Positions 43,390 through 52,779 of a stretch of DNA of 64,000 nt are shown in pieces (positions within the stretch are counted from its first letter, which is position 1; the number at the start of each line of letters is the position of its first letter). The position numbers were made by a program, and so were the translations under genes. The notes under the pieces are model-generated. The model saw only the letters and a list, made by a program, of their open reading frames with translations, was not told the DNA's origin and ran no database searches. Source of the DNA: Hanstruepera marina (GTDB lineage Bacteria; Bacteroidota; Bacteroidia; Flavobacteriales; Flavobacteriaceae); the NCBI RefSeq assembly GCF_019880635.1, contig NZ_JAINVX010000001.1:1552123-1616122 (forward strand), written 5' to 3'.

Positions 43390-44484
43390 TTAATTTCTAT
43401 TTAATTTTACGCTACCGTAATCAGAGTTTATCTTTATTAAGTTTCCAGAGTTATTAGAGCCGTAATATCCTGCATAGTATTTTTCTCCAGATTCTTCTCG
43501 ACTTTTATTGAATTCCAAGTCATCTTTTCCACTTAATGAGGCATATTCCAAATTCATTTCAAAGTTAAATTTATAAGCGCTATCGTAACCAATATGAATA
43601 CCTACATAATCAGAGTTTATGGTTATGTTCCCTGCATTGGCAGTCATTCGCTTAATTTTAATAGACCCGTAATCCGCATCGATAGTTACATTTTTATAAA
43701 TATCACCTAAAACAACCGTTAAGTAGTCGCCATTTCCGGTTACATTATTGGCTTTTTCAGCGGTTAAGGATCCGTAATCACAATCGTAGGTAATATCTTC
43801 GGCTATTTCAAATTTTGATTGCGTATAGTCTGCTGATAGTCTAATGTTTTTGGCTTTGGCTACGGTAAACCCACTATAATCAGCATCTATTGTTCCTCCA
43901 CCTATATATTCAAAATAGCATCCTTGACTATAGTCAAAATTGAGGGAGTTGTCTGTGCTCATTAACTCTTTGGTTGTTATTTTACCATAATCGCAACTAA
44001 TTGAAGCTTTGCCTTCCAGTTTATCTAAATTTATACTGCCATAATCGTTATCTAGTTTTACAGAATTTGTTATAGGCATTTTTATTACATAATTAACACT
44101 CATTTTTGAGCTGCCATTACTGCCCCAATTCCACCAAGATTTAGATTTGTTTTTATTAAAAATTGTTTTTGCTGAAACCATATTTGAACTGGCATCAAAA
44201 TCTACCGTTATTTCATCAAGCTTTTTAATGACTTTGTCTTCGTTGCCTCCTTCGACAGTTATTGTGACTTCAATATCAATACGGTTTTCGTTCCAAGTCA
44301 CTATGTTTAAATTTCCATAGCTATTATCTACCTTTAATTCGGCATTGCTATTTACATTAAACGATTTTTTAATGGTTTTCTCTTTTTTGTGCTTTACTGC
44401 GTTGTCAGGGTTTATAGATGCAACAATAAGTGTTGGCATCAATAAAAGCACGATTAGGGTTTTAGATAGTATTGTTGTTTTCAT
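43390..44484 (-). CDS. exported beta-repeat protein (DUF4097-like)
   Basis: 364 residues with a signal peptide (LIVLLLMPTLIVASINPDN). The body repeats the motif DYGSI or DYGSL with roughly 20-25-residue spacing (KLDNDYGSINLDKLEG; TYDCDYGSLTAEKANN; TIDADYGSIKIKRMTA), giving a regular beta-helix similar to DUF4097 and GIN proteins. It overlaps the anti-sigma-like gene by 23 bp and is 24 bp from the GIN gene. Probably periplasmic or surface; function unknown. Confidence 0.75.
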   Translation of the reverse strand: MKTTILSKTLIVLLLMPTLIVASINPDNAVKHKKEKTIKKSFNVNSNAELKVDNSYGNLNIVTWNENRIDIEVTITVEGGNEDKVIKKLDEITVDFDASSNMVSAKTIFNKNKSKSWWNWGSNGSSKMSVNYVIKMPITNSVKLDNDYGSINLDKLEGKASISCDYGKITTKELMSTDNSLNFDYSQGCYFEYIGGGTIDADYSGFTVAKAKNIRLSADYTQSKFEIAEDITYDCDYGSLTAEKANNVTGNGDYLTVVLGDIYKNVTIDADYGSIKIKRMTANAGNITINSDYVGIHIGYDSAYKFNFEMNLEYASLSGKDDLEFNKSREESGEKYYAGYYGSNNSGNLIKINSDYGSVKLNRN

Positions 44485-45022
44485 GTTTACTGTTTTTTAA
44501 TTGTTCAACTATTTCAATTTGTTGTAAAGTATTCTGTAATATTTCAATACGATTTTGAAAGTTTGAAATCATAGCATAAATAACACGCTGGTCATTCCCG
44601 CTTTCAGTTAAATCTGTTATCAACGACTCATATTCGTTTTCTAAACGTTTCATTTGATTAAGGGCATCCTGAATAAGCATTTTGGTTTCAGGATTGGTGG
44701 CGTTTTCAAGTTTCTTTAACTCTATAGCAATAGTAGAAGTAAAGAAGTCTTGGGTTTGTGCCATTTCTGGAGACACGCTAGCTAAACCAGAAGCATTTAC
44801 ATCTTGATTATTACCGAAGGTCAATACTAATATTAAGGCAATAGAAGCTGCTACACCAACTAACGGTTTCCAAATAGACCAATGTTTTTTGCTCACGTCA
44901 ACAGTTTTCTTTTGATTGTTGAGTTTAGCCATAAACCGTTTTTTATGGTCTTCATTAGGCGTTTCCTGATCAAAACTACCTTGTAAATCTTCAAAAAGAG
45001 AGTCTAAATTATCTGTGCTCAT
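44462..45022 (-). CDS. putative anti-sigma factor, single-span membrane protein
   Basis: 186 residues. A cytoplasmic N-terminus (DSLFEDLQGSFDQETPNEDH) is followed by one membrane helix (about 55-75, PLVGVAASIALILVLTFG) and a periplasmic helical part (ETKMLIQDALNQMKRLENEY). Size, topology and position 10 bp after an ECF sigma gene are those of anti-sigma factors; no ZAS zinc motif (HxxxCxxC) is present. It overlaps the next gene, so sigma, anti-sigma and two adhesin-like proteins are one operon. Confidence 0.72.
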   Translation of the reverse strand: MSTDNLDSLFEDLQGSFDQETPNEDHKKRFMAKLNNQKKTVDVSKKHWSIWKPLVGVAASIALILVLTFGNNQDVNASGLASVSPEMAQTQDFFTSTIAIELKKLENATNPETKMLIQDALNQMKRLENEYESLITDLTESGNDQRVIYAMISNFQNRIEILQNTLQQIEIVEQLKNSKHENNNTI

Positions 45023-45032
45023 AATTCAATTT

Positions 45033-45605
45033 TTAATAACTTACTATTGGTTCAAGTTTTTTACGTAAGCTTTCTTTTGCCCGTGATATTGTTGTTCTGC
45101 AATTGGCGTAAGAAAGATTCATAATGTCTCCAATTTCCTCATAATCATATCCTTCAATTAAATGTAATGTTAAAGCAATTCTATAATTGTCCTTTAGTTG
45201 ATTCAATGTATTTAAAACCAACTTGGCTTTGTCGCTTGATGATGATGTGTCGTTATCCAAACCTTGAAAGTCATCTTCAACTTTATGCATTGCATGCTCA
45301 AAAGGAACGTTTTGGTACTTACTATTTTTGTTGAAACGGTAAATACTGTTGTTAATAACAATTCGTTTTAGCCATGAACCAAAAGTCACTGTATCTTTCA
45401 GGCTGTAGAGTTTAGAAAAAGCAGTTAAAAATGCATCTTGCATGACATCCTCTGCTTCAAAGCTGTCTTTTACAATTCTAAACGCTACGTTATACATGGC
45501 TTTGTAATAACGATTATAAACTTCCAATTGCGCAAATTGGTTTCTAGCCCTACAAAGCTCTATGAGCTCTTCGATATTTTTGGTGGTTAGTGTCAAAAAA
45601 TTCAA
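45033..45605 (-). CDS. ECF RNA polymerase sigma factor
   Basis: 190 residues. Region 2 (RNQFAQLEVYNRYYKAMYNV; EAEDVMQDAFLTAFSKLY; FGSWLKRIVINNSIYRF) and region 4 (LKDNYRIALTLHLIEGYDYE; EIGDIMNLSYANCRTTISRA) are complete. It leads an operon with a putative anti-sigma factor, a DUF4097-like protein and a head GIN lipoprotein, a common Bacteroidota surface-signalling arrangement. Upstream on the minus strand, TGTAACA about 20 bp before a CTTACTC-like box could be its own ECF promoter. Confidence 0.9.
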   Translation of the reverse strand: MNFLTLTTKNIEELIELCRARNQFAQLEVYNRYYKAMYNVAFRIVKDSFEAEDVMQDAFLTAFSKLYSLKDTVTFGSWLKRIVINNSIYRFNKNSKYQNVPFEHAMHKVEDDFQGLDNDTSSSSDKAKLVLNTLNQLKDNYRIALTLHLIEGYDYEEIGDIMNLSYANCRTTISRAKESLRKKLEPIVSY

Positions 45606-45746
45606 ATTGTTATATTAAAGAGTAAGCAGATTTTCATTTGTTACACTTTTTAAAAAAAAACTTTTTAGTATCAAGGTATTCATGGCATATAAATTGAACT
45701 TATTATAGCGTTACAAACCTAATATTTAATTTAAATTACTGATTGT

Positions 45747-45754
45747 TAGTTTTG
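45747..45754 (+). promoter_or_regulatory. -7 promoter element upstream of lon
   Basis: TAGTTTTG fits TAnnTTTG, 82 bp before the lon start; no convincing -33 element. A short inverted repeat TTCTGT / ACAGAA lies in the leader (about 45790-45818). Confidence 0.45.
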
Positions 45755-45835
45755 TAGATTAAAACTTAATATTTAAAAATACAATAGAAATTCTGTTATC
45801 TGAAGTAAAAATGACAGAATGACTTAAATATATCT

Positions 45836-48286
45836 ATGAAGAAATCTAATTTTTTAAGCCTTGACAGTTTGTCATTACAGGATTTTGATGAAAATTCAGA
45901 ATTAATTCCTTTAATGACACCAGAAGACGAAGAAGAAATACGAAAAGAGGAACTTCCCAACTCATTACCTATACTTTCATTACGTAACACGGTATTGTTT
46001 CCAGGTGTTGTTATTCCTATTACAGCTGGACGTGATAAATCCATTAAGTTAATAAAAGATGCGAATAATGGCAGTAAGGTAATTGGTGTTGTGTCCCAAA
46101 AAGATGAAGCTGTAGAAGACCCAACAGCTAATGATATTTTTAAAACTGGGACTGTTGCCAGGATTTTAAAAGTATTGAAAATGCCAGATGGTAATACAAC
46201 AGTTATAATTCAAGGTAAAAAACGTTTTCAGGTTGACGAAGTAGTGTCAGAAGAGCCTTATTTAAAAGCTACTGTAAAAGAAGTGCCTGAAGCTAGACCT
46301 GCAGCTAAAAACAAAGAGTTTGAAGCGATAATCGATTCGATTAAAGAATTGTCACTTCAAATCATTAAGGAAAGTCCAAATATTCCAAGTGAAGCCTCAT
46401 TCGCCATTAAAAACATAAAAAGCGATTCGTTTTTAATAAACTTCGTGTCTTCCAATATGAACTTATCAGTTACTGACAAGCAAAAATTATTGGAAATAAA
46501 CGATTTGAAAGAGCGTGCGTTGGAAACTTTAAAGTATATGAATATTGAGTTTCAAAAATTGGAATTGAAAAACGATATTCAGTTAAAGGTTCAAAGTGAT
46601 ATGAGCCAACAGCAGCGTGAATACTTCTTGCACCAACAAATGAAAACCATTCAGGAAGAGCTTGGTGGTGTTAGTCATGATGAAGAGTTGGATGATATGA
46701 AACAACGCGCTAAATCAAAAAAATGGCCAGAAAAAGTAGCCAAGCATTTTGATAAGGAATTGGCTAAAATGCACCGAATGAATCCTCAAGTGGCTGAATA
46801 TTCCATTCAACGAAACTATTTAGATTTGTTTTTGGACTTACCGTGGAATGATTACAGTAAGGATAAATTCGATTTAAAACGCGCTAAGCGTATTTTAGAT
46901 AGAGATCATTACGGTTTAGACGATGTTAAGCGTCGTATTATAGAGCACTTGGCGGTTATAAAACTTCGTAACGATATGAAGTCACCAATACTTTGTTTAT
47001 ATGGACCTCCAGGAGTTGGTAAAACTTCTTTAGGGAAATCTATTGCAGAAGCTTTAGGAAGAGAATATGTGCGTATGTCATTAGGTGGTTTACGTGATGA
47101 AGCAGAAATACGCGGACACCGTAAAACTTATATTGGTGCCATGCCAGGGCGAATTTTACAAAACCTAAAAAAAGCGGGTACATCAAACCCTGTTTTTGTT
47201 TTAGATGAAATCGATAAGCTTTCCAACTCACATCAAGGTGATCCATCATCGGCTATGCTTGAAGTTTTAGATCCAGAACAGAATAGTGAGTTCTATGACA
47301 ACTTTTTAGAAATGGGTTATGATCTTTCCAAAGTTATGTTTATTGCCACATCCAATAGCTTGTCAACCATTCAGCCTGCATTGTTAGATAGAATGGAAAT
47401 TATAAATGTTACGGGATATACAATTGAAGAAAAGGTTGAAATAGCCAAACGACACTTATTGCCTAAACAATTAAAGGAACATGGTTTAACCGAAAAAGAT
47501 TTGAAAATAGGTAAACCCCAACTGGAGAAAATTGTAGAAGGATACACAAGGGAGTCTGGAGTTCGTGGCCTAGAAAAACAGCTGGCGAAAATGGTACGTT
47601 ATGCAGCTAAAAACATAGCCATGGAAGATGACTATAATATAAAAGTAACCAATGAAAATATTGTTGAGGTTTTAGGCGGACCAAAGCTAGAGCGCGATAA
47701 ATATGAAAACAATAATGTTGCTGGTGTCGTTACAGGTTTAGCTTGGACTCGAGTAGGGGGTGATATCTTATTTATTGAATCTATCTTATCTAAAGGCAAA
47801 GGTAACTTAACGGTTACTGGTAATTTAGGTAAAGTCATGAAAGAATCTGCTACAATAGCCATGGAGTATATTAAGGCTAATGCTGATGAATTGGGCATTA
47901 ATTCAGAAATTTTTGATAAGTATAATGTGCACATCCATGTACCTGAAGGTGCTACACCTAAAGATGGGCCTAGTGCAGGAATTACCATGCTAACTTCATT
48001 AGTGTCTTTATTTACACAGCGTAAAGTAAAGAAGAGTATAGCCATGACAGGCGAAATCACACTTCGAGGGAAAGTACTTCCCGTAGGAGGTATTAAAGAA
48101 AAAATACTAGCCGCCAAACGCGCTAGAATTAAAGAGATTTTACTTTGTGAGGAGAACAGACGTGACATTGAAGAAATAAAACCAGAATATCTAAAAGGCT
48201 TGACTTTTCACTATGTTTCAGATATGGGTGATGTTATTAAATTGGCATTAACAAACCAAAAGGTTAAGAATGCTAAAACCCTATAA
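45836..48286 (+). CDS. lon: ATP-dependent protease Lon
   Basis: 816 residues. The LON substrate-binding domain ([19 protein letters not shown]) and coiled-coil middle are followed by the AAA+ module ([13 protein letters not shown], Lys396; [11 protein letters not shown]) and the C-terminal serine-lysine protease ([11 protein letters not shown] with Ser713; GGIKEK with Lys754). It degrades misfolded and short-lived proteins in the cytoplasm. It has its own terminator and leads a block of core genes. Confidence 0.97.
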   Translation: MKKSNFLSLDSLSLQDFDENSELIPLMTPEDEEEIRKEELPNSLPILSLRNTVLFPGVVIPITAGRDKSIKLIKDANNGSKVIGVVSQKDEAVEDPTANDIFKTGTVARILKVLKMPDGNTTVIIQGKKRFQVDEVVSEEPYLKATVKEVPEARPAAKNKEFEAIIDSIKELSLQIIKESPNIPSEASFAIKNIKSDSFLINFVSSNMNLSVTDKQKLLEINDLKERALETLKYMNIEFQKLELKNDIQLKVQSDMSQQQREYFLHQQMKTIQEELGGVSHDEELDDMKQRAKSKKWPEKVAKHFDKELAKMHRMNPQVAEYSIQRNYLDLFLDLPWNDYSKDKFDLKRAKRILDRDHYGLDDVKRRIIEHLAVIKLRNDMKSPILCLYGPPGVGKTSLGKSIAEALGREYVRMSLGGLRDEAEIRGHRKTYIGAMPGRILQNLKKAGTSNPVFVLDEIDKLSNSHQGDPSSAMLEVLDPEQNSEFYDNFLEMGYDLSKVMFIATSNSLSTIQPALLDRMEIINVTGYTIEEKVEIAKRHLLPKQLKEHGLTEKDLKIGKPQLEKIVEGYTRESGVRGLEKQLAKMVRYAAKNIAMEDDYNIKVTNENIVEVLGGPKLERDKYENNNVAGVVTGLAWTRVGGDILFIESILSKGKGNLTVTGNLGKVMKESATIAMEYIKANADELGINSEIFDKYNVHIHVPEGATPKDGPSAGITMLTSLVSLFTQRKVKKSIAMTGEITLRGKVLPVGGIKEKILAAKRARIKEILLCEENRRDIEEIKPEYLKGLTFHYVSDMGDVIKLALTNQKVKNAKTL

Positions 48287-48308
48287 TACATTTGATTAAT
48301 AGTAAAAG

Positions 48309-48335
48309 ACCTCGAATTAAAATCGAGGTTTTTTT
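48309..48335 (+). terminator. terminator of lon
   Basis: ACCTCGA / TCGAGGT stem with a 7-nt loop and a T run. Confidence 0.9.
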
Positions 48336-48398
48336 ATGTATTAAAAATAATTTATACTTGCAGCCGTTTTAAGATAGATTTAGTTACTTTGCAACTTT

Positions 48399-49418
48399 AT
48401 GATTAAGAGATTTACCACTGTTATTTGTGTTTTTTTCAGTGCATATTTATGCGCTCAAGTAGGTGGTGAAACTACATATCAATTCCTTAACCTTATTGCT
48501 TCACCAAGGCAAGCAGCTTTAGGGGGTAAAGTATTTACTAATATAGATTACGATGTTACCCAGGCCTTAACAAATCCCTCGGCAATTAATGTTGAAATGG
48601 ACAATCAATTGGCATTAAATTACTCAAGTTATTTAGGAGGCATTAGTTATGGTACTGGAGCTTATGGATATACCTGGGACAGACGTGTGTTAACGTTCTT
48701 TACGGGTATTACCTATATTAATTATGGTAGTTTTGATGGTTATGATGAACAGGGCAACCCTACGGGATCCTTTAGTGGTAATGAAGCGTCTTTGTCTTTT
48801 GGACATTCGAGACAAATTGGGTATTCTGATTTTTATGCAGGAGGAACTATCAAGCTAATTACTTCAAAACTAGAGCAGTATTCATCATTTGGAGCAGCAA
48901 TTGATGCTGGTTTGATGTATATCAATGAAGATATTGAGTTTCAGGCCACATTGGTAGTCAGAAATTTAGGGATGCAAATAACAACCTATGCAGGGCAAAA
49001 CGAGCCCTTACCTTTTGAAATTGCTTTTGGTATGTCTCAAACATTGGAGAATGTGCCTTTGCGTTGGCATATAACATTAGAAAACTTACAGGTTTGGCCA
49101 TTGGCGGTTAGTAATCCTGCACGAGCAGAAACGGATTTGGAAGGCAATCAAACTCAAGAGAAGACGGGTTTTTTTACTAATCTTATAAGCCATACAATTC
49201 TTGGTGCAGAACTTTTTCCTGAAGGTGCATTTAATATTAGATTGGGTTACAATTTTAGACGAGGCCGGGAGTTGCGAATTGATGAACAACGAAATTTTTC
49301 TGGAATTTCAGCTGGAATTGGTTTGCAACTCAATAAATTTAGATTTAGCTTTACCCATGTGCGCTATACCAGTGCATCGAATGCTAATTTCTTCGGTATG
49401 CAAATAGATTTAAGATAA
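48399..49418 (+). CDS. porQ: type IX secretion system protein PorQ
   Basis: 339 residues with a signal peptide (FTTVICVFFSAYLCAQ). The mature start VGGETTYQFLNLIASPRQA and AALGGKVFTNIDYDVTQ is the PorQ signature; the rest is an outer-membrane barrel of the PorV/PorQ (FadL-like) type. PorQ anchors the PorZ-containing attachment complex that receives T9SS cargo and joins it to the cell surface. Position directly before cmk is usual in Flavobacteriia. It touches the cmk start. Confidence 0.9.
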   Translation: MIKRFTTVICVFFSAYLCAQVGGETTYQFLNLIASPRQAALGGKVFTNIDYDVTQALTNPSAINVEMDNQLALNYSSYLGGISYGTGAYGYTWDRRVLTFFTGITYINYGSFDGYDEQGNPTGSFSGNEASLSFGHSRQIGYSDFYAGGTIKLITSKLEQYSSFGAAIDAGLMYINEDIEFQATLVVRNLGMQITTYAGQNEPLPFEIAFGMSQTLENVPLRWHITLENLQVWPLAVSNPARAETDLEGNQTQEKTGFFTNLISHTILGAELFPEGAFNIRLGYNFRRGRELRIDEQRNFSGISAGIGLQLNKFRFSFTHVRYTSASNANFFGMQIDLR

Positions 49419-50111
49419 ATGCAAAAGATTACGATTGCTATAGATGGATATTCCTCAACAGGAAAAAGTACTGTTGCAAAACAACTGGCAAAGTATCTGG
49501 GCTATGTTTATGTCGATTCAGGTGCCATGTATCGTGCTGTTACGCTGTTTGCCATGGAAAAAAACTTTATTGGCGATGATCATTTTGATGTTAAGGACTT
49601 AATTTCAAATTTAGAAAGCGTTCAAATTTCATTTAAGCTAAACAGTGAAACGCAGGTAGCAGATGTGTATTTAAACGACATTAATGTTGAAAAAAAAATT
49701 CGAACACTAGAGGTTTCCAATTTTGTGAGTCAGGTGGCAGCTGTATCTGAAGTTAGGAGCATGCTAGTTAAACAACAGCAAAAAATGGGAGAGGATAAGG
49801 GCGTTGTTATGGATGGTCGTGATATTGGAACTGTTGTATTCCCTAATGCCGAATTAAAGATTTTCATGATGGCCTCGGCTGAAAAGCGGGCACATAGGCG
49901 TTACCATGAATTAATCGAACGAGGAGACAATGTAGATTATAATGAAGTTTTGCACAATATTCAAGAACGTGATTATATTGACACACATAGAGAAGATTCT
50001 CCATTAATTAAGGCTGATGATGCTATAGAAATTGATAACTCTAACCTAACTTTAGAAGAACAATTTCAGAATATATTGCAACTTACTTCCCAAGTATTAG
50101 AAGCACTATAA
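49419..50111 (+). CDS. cmk: (d)CMP kinase
   Basis: 230 residues. The P-loop GYSSTGKSTVAK (residues 9-20), YVDSGAMYRAVTLFA, VVMDGRDIGTVVFPNAE and the RAHRRYHEL basic lid are all typical of cytidylate kinase. It phosphorylates CMP and dCMP with ATP. It starts one base after the porQ stop, and rpsA follows, matching the widespread cmk-rpsA order. Confidence 0.94.
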   Translation: MQKITIAIDGYSSTGKSTVAKQLAKYLGYVYVDSGAMYRAVTLFAMEKNFIGDDHFDVKDLISNLESVQISFKLNSETQVADVYLNDINVEKKIRTLEVSNFVSQVAAVSEVRSMLVKQQQKMGEDKGVVMDGRDIGTVVFPNAELKIFMMASAEKRAHRRYHELIERGDNVDYNEVLHNIQERDYIDTHREDSPLIKADDAIEIDNSNLTLEEQFQNILQLTSQVLEAL

Positions 50112-50140
50112 TAAATATTTAATTTTCAGTGAATAAGCTG

Positions 50141-50171
50141 TTGTTTTATTAAGGAAAAAGTAGTATTTTTG
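50141..50171 (+). promoter_or_regulatory. rpsA promoter
   Basis: TTG (50141-50143), a 20-nt spacer and TATTTTTG (50164-50171) followed by CA. The predicted leader to the start at 50292 is about 115 nt. Confidence 0.7.
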
Positions 50172-50191
50172 CACTCCTTTTTAGCGATGCA

Positions 50192-50260
50192 TTGAAAATT
50201 AAGAAGGGAATACAAAATATAACATAACACTTCTGTGTGTTAATTGCTTAAAATTTTCAA
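50192..50260 (+). promoter_or_regulatory. structured leader of rpsA
   Basis: An outer stem TTGAAAATT (50192-50200) / AATTTTCAA (50252-50260) encloses a hairpin TAACAC (50225-50230) / GTGTTA (50237-50242). This could be the target of S1 autoregulation; inference only. Confidence 0.4.
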
Positions 50261-50291
50261 GACATAACAGAATACAAATTATTATCAGCAT

Positions 50292-52136
50292 ATGGCTGAA
50301 AAAGCAAAACAAGCGGAAGTTGAAGCAACTGAAGCACAAACAGTTGAAGCAACTGAAACAAAAACAGCAGAGGCTCCAGTAGTATCTGAAGCTCAAGCAA
50401 ACCCTGAAAAATTCTTAAAAGATTTTAACTGGCACAATTACCAAGAAGGTATTGATGAGGTTGAAGATTCGCAATTAAAAGAATTTGAAAAATTAGTAGC
50501 AGAGAATTTCGTTGACACTTTAGATGATGAAGTTGTAGAAGGAGAGGTTATTCACATTACAGATCGTGATGCCATTATTGACATTAACGCTAAGTCTGAA
50601 GGTGTTATTTCATTAAACGAATTCCGTTACAATCCAAACTTAAAAGTAGGAGACAAAGTAGAAGTATTAATTGATGTTCGTGAAGACGCTACTGGTCAGT
50701 TGGTATTATCACACAGAAAAGCTCGTGTAATTAAAGCATGGGATCGTGTGAATGCTGCTCACGAAAGTGGAGAAATCGTTAATGGTTTCGTTAAGTGTAG
50801 AACTAAAGGTGGTATGATTGTAGATGTTTTCGGAATTGAAGCATTCTTACCAGGTTCTCAAATTGATGTGAAGCCAATTCGCGATTACGATCAATACGTA
50901 AATAAAACAATGGAATTCAAAGTTGTTAAAATCAACCACGAATTCAAAAACGTTGTGGTTTCTCATAAAGCACTTATCGAGGCTGATATTGAAGAACAAA
51001 AGAAAGAAATTATTGGTCAGTTAGAAAAAGGACAAGTATTAGAAGGTGTTGTTAAAAACATTACTTCTTACGGTGTGTTTATTGACCTTGGAGGTGTAGA
51101 CGGTTTAATCCACATTACCGATCTTTCTTGGTCACGTATCAACCATCCAAATGAGATTGTTGAGTTAGACCAAAAATTGAACGTCGTTATCCTTGATTTT
51201 GATGAAAACAAATCAAGAATCCAATTAGGTCTTAAGCAATTATCTAAACATCCTTGGGATGCATTAGGTGAAGACGTTAAAGTTGGTGACAAAGTAAAAG
51301 GTAAAGTAGTTGTTATTGCAGATTACGGTGCATTTATTGAAGTTGCTGATGGTGTTGAAGGTCTTATCCACGTTTCTGAAATGTCTTGGTCTACACATTT
51401 ACGTTCTGCTCAAGATTTCGTTTCTGTTGGAGATGAAGTTGAAGCTCAAATCTTAACATTAGATAGAGAAGATCGTAAAATGTCTCTAGGTATTAAGCAA
51501 TTAACACCAGATCCATGGACAGATATCACATCTAAATATCCTGTAGGTTCTAAACACACAGGTACGGTTCGTAACTTTACAAACTTTGGTGTATTTGTTG
51601 AATTGGAAGAAGGTATTGATGGTTTAATCTATATTTCTGATTTATCTTGGACGAAGAAAATCAAGCATCCAAGTGAATTCTGCAACGTAGGTGATAAATT
51701 AGATGTTGTTGTTCTTGAATTAGATGTTGAAGGACGTAAATTAAGTTTAGGTCATAAACAAACAACAGAAAACCCTTGGGATAAATATGAAGAAGAATTC
51801 GCTGTTGGAACTGTCCACAAAGCTGAATTAACTGAAATAGTTGACAAAGGTGCTACTATTGATTTTAATGAGGATATTGTAGCTTTCGTTCCTTCTCGTC
51901 ATATGGAAAAAGAAGACGGTAAGAAACTTAAGAAAGGTGAAGAGGCAGAATTCAAAATCATTGAATTTAACAAAGAGTTTAAACGTGTAGTTGCTTCGCA
52001 TACAGCTATCTTTAGAGAAGAAGAAGCTGCTAATGTAAAAGCTGCTGCTAAAAATGCTGCTGCAGAGGCTAAACCAACTTTAGGTGATGCTAATGACACA
52101 TTACAAGCTCTTAAAGATAAAATGGAAGGGAAATAA
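50292..52136 (+). CDS. rpsA: 30S ribosomal protein S1
   Basis: 614 residues. An N-terminal Ala/Glu/Thr-rich extension (about 1-70) precedes six S1 RNA-binding domains; typical strand patterns recur (GVVKNITSYGVFIDLGGVDG; GKVVVIADYGAFIEVADGVE; GTVRNFTNFGVFVELEEGID). The C-terminus is Ala/Lys-rich. S1 helps mRNA bind the ribosome; because Bacteroidota rarely use Shine-Dalgarno pairing, it is likely of special weight here. Own promoter with a long leader and a strong terminator. Confidence 0.97.
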   Translation: MAEKAKQAEVEATEAQTVEATETKTAEAPVVSEAQANPEKFLKDFNWHNYQEGIDEVEDSQLKEFEKLVAENFVDTLDDEVVEGEVIHITDRDAIIDINAKSEGVISLNEFRYNPNLKVGDKVEVLIDVREDATGQLVLSHRKARVIKAWDRVNAAHESGEIVNGFVKCRTKGGMIVDVFGIEAFLPGSQIDVKPIRDYDQYVNKTMEFKVVKINHEFKNVVVSHKALIEADIEEQKKEIIGQLEKGQVLEGVVKNITSYGVFIDLGGVDGLIHITDLSWSRINHPNEIVELDQKLNVVILDFDENKSRIQLGLKQLSKHPWDALGEDVKVGDKVKGKVVVIADYGAFIEVADGVEGLIHVSEMSWSTHLRSAQDFVSVGDEVEAQILTLDREDRKMSLGIKQLTPDPWTDITSKYPVGSKHTGTVRNFTNFGVFVELEEGIDGLIYISDLSWTKKIKHPSEFCNVGDKLDVVVLELDVEGRKLSLGHKQTTENPWDKYEEEFAVGTVHKAELTEIVDKGATIDFNEDIVAFVPSRHMEKEDGKKLKKGEEAEFKIIEFNKEFKRVVASHTAIFREEEAANVKAAAKNAAAEAKPTLGDANDTLQALKDKMEGK

Positions 52137-52158
52137 TAAACCCTCCATTATAAAGCGT

Positions 52159-52189
52159 AAAAGCCTTCCAATTTTTGGAAGGCTTTTTT
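52159..52189 (+). terminator. terminator of rpsA
   Basis: AAAGCCTTCCA / TGGAAGGCTTT stem with ATTTT loop and a T run. Confidence 0.93.
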
Positions 52190-52201
52190 ATTTTTTTGCA
52201 T

Positions 52202-52209
52202 TATCTTTG
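52202..52209 (+). promoter_or_regulatory. -7 promoter element of the pyrR operon
   Basis: TATCTTTG fits TAnnTTTG, 26 bp before the pyrR start at 52236. Confidence 0.6.
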
Positions 52210-52212
52210 TTC

Positions 52213-52229
52213 TCCAAACAACGTTTGGA
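52213..52229 (+). promoter_or_regulatory. hairpin in the pyrR leader
   Basis: TCCAAAC / GTTTGGA is a perfect 7-bp stem with an AAC loop. It spans nearly the whole predicted 5' leader and lies 6 bp before the ATG. It might bind PyrR; inference. Confidence 0.4.
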
Positions 52230-52235
52230 TAGTTT

Positions 52236-52775
52236 ATGAGTCAAAAAGTTTTACTTAACGCAAAAGAGGTAAACATCATTCTTCATCGATTGGCTTGTCA
52301 ACTTATTGAAAACCATAACGACTTTACCAATACAGTTTTAATAGGTTTACAGCCAAGAGGTAAATACATGGCTAATCGATTAGCTCAAATGTTAAAAGAG
52401 GAGTACAAAATTAAAAATTTGCAACTCGGGCATTTGGATATCACATTTTTTAGAGACGATTTTAGACGAAGTGATAAACCCTTAGAAGCCAATACTACAG
52501 AAATAAATTTTCTTGTTGAGAATAAAAAAATTGTTTTTATAGATGATGTGTTGTACACAGGAAGAAGTATTCGTGCAGCATTAACAGCTATCCAGTCTTT
52601 TGGTAGACCAAACGAAATTGAATTATTAACGTTAATTGATAGGCGTTTTAGCAGACACTTGCCCATACAACCCAATTACAAAGGAAGGCAAGTAGATGCT
52701 ATTAACGAAGAAAAAGTAATCGTGCATTGGCAGGAGGAGCAAGGCGAGGATGCGGTTTACTTAATAAACAAATAA
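52236..52775 (+). CDS. pyrR: bifunctional pyr operon regulator / uracil phosphoribosyltransferase PyrR
   Basis: 179 residues. The PRPP-binding motif is KIVFIDDVLYTGRSIRAALT; the N-terminal LLNAKEVNIILHRLACQL and the late QPNYKGRQVDAINEEKVIVH fit PyrR. In Firmicutes PyrR binds pyr mRNA when UMP is high; it also makes UMP from uracil. It is 4 bp ahead of pyrB, so both functions in pyrimidine supply share one transcript. Confidence 0.92.
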   Translation: MSQKVLLNAKEVNIILHRLACQLIENHNDFTNTVLIGLQPRGKYMANRLAQMLKEEYKIKNLQLGHLDITFFRDDFRRSDKPLEANTTEINFLVENKKIVFIDDVLYTGRSIRAALTAIQSFGRPNEIELLTLIDRRFSRHLPIQPNYKGRQVDAINEEKVIVHWQEEQGEDAVYLINK

Positions 52776-52779
52776 TAAT

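Noticed and set aside
47632..48168. 178-codon open frame antisense to lon
   Set aside because: It lies fully within the conserved protease domain of lon and shows no protein-like motif.
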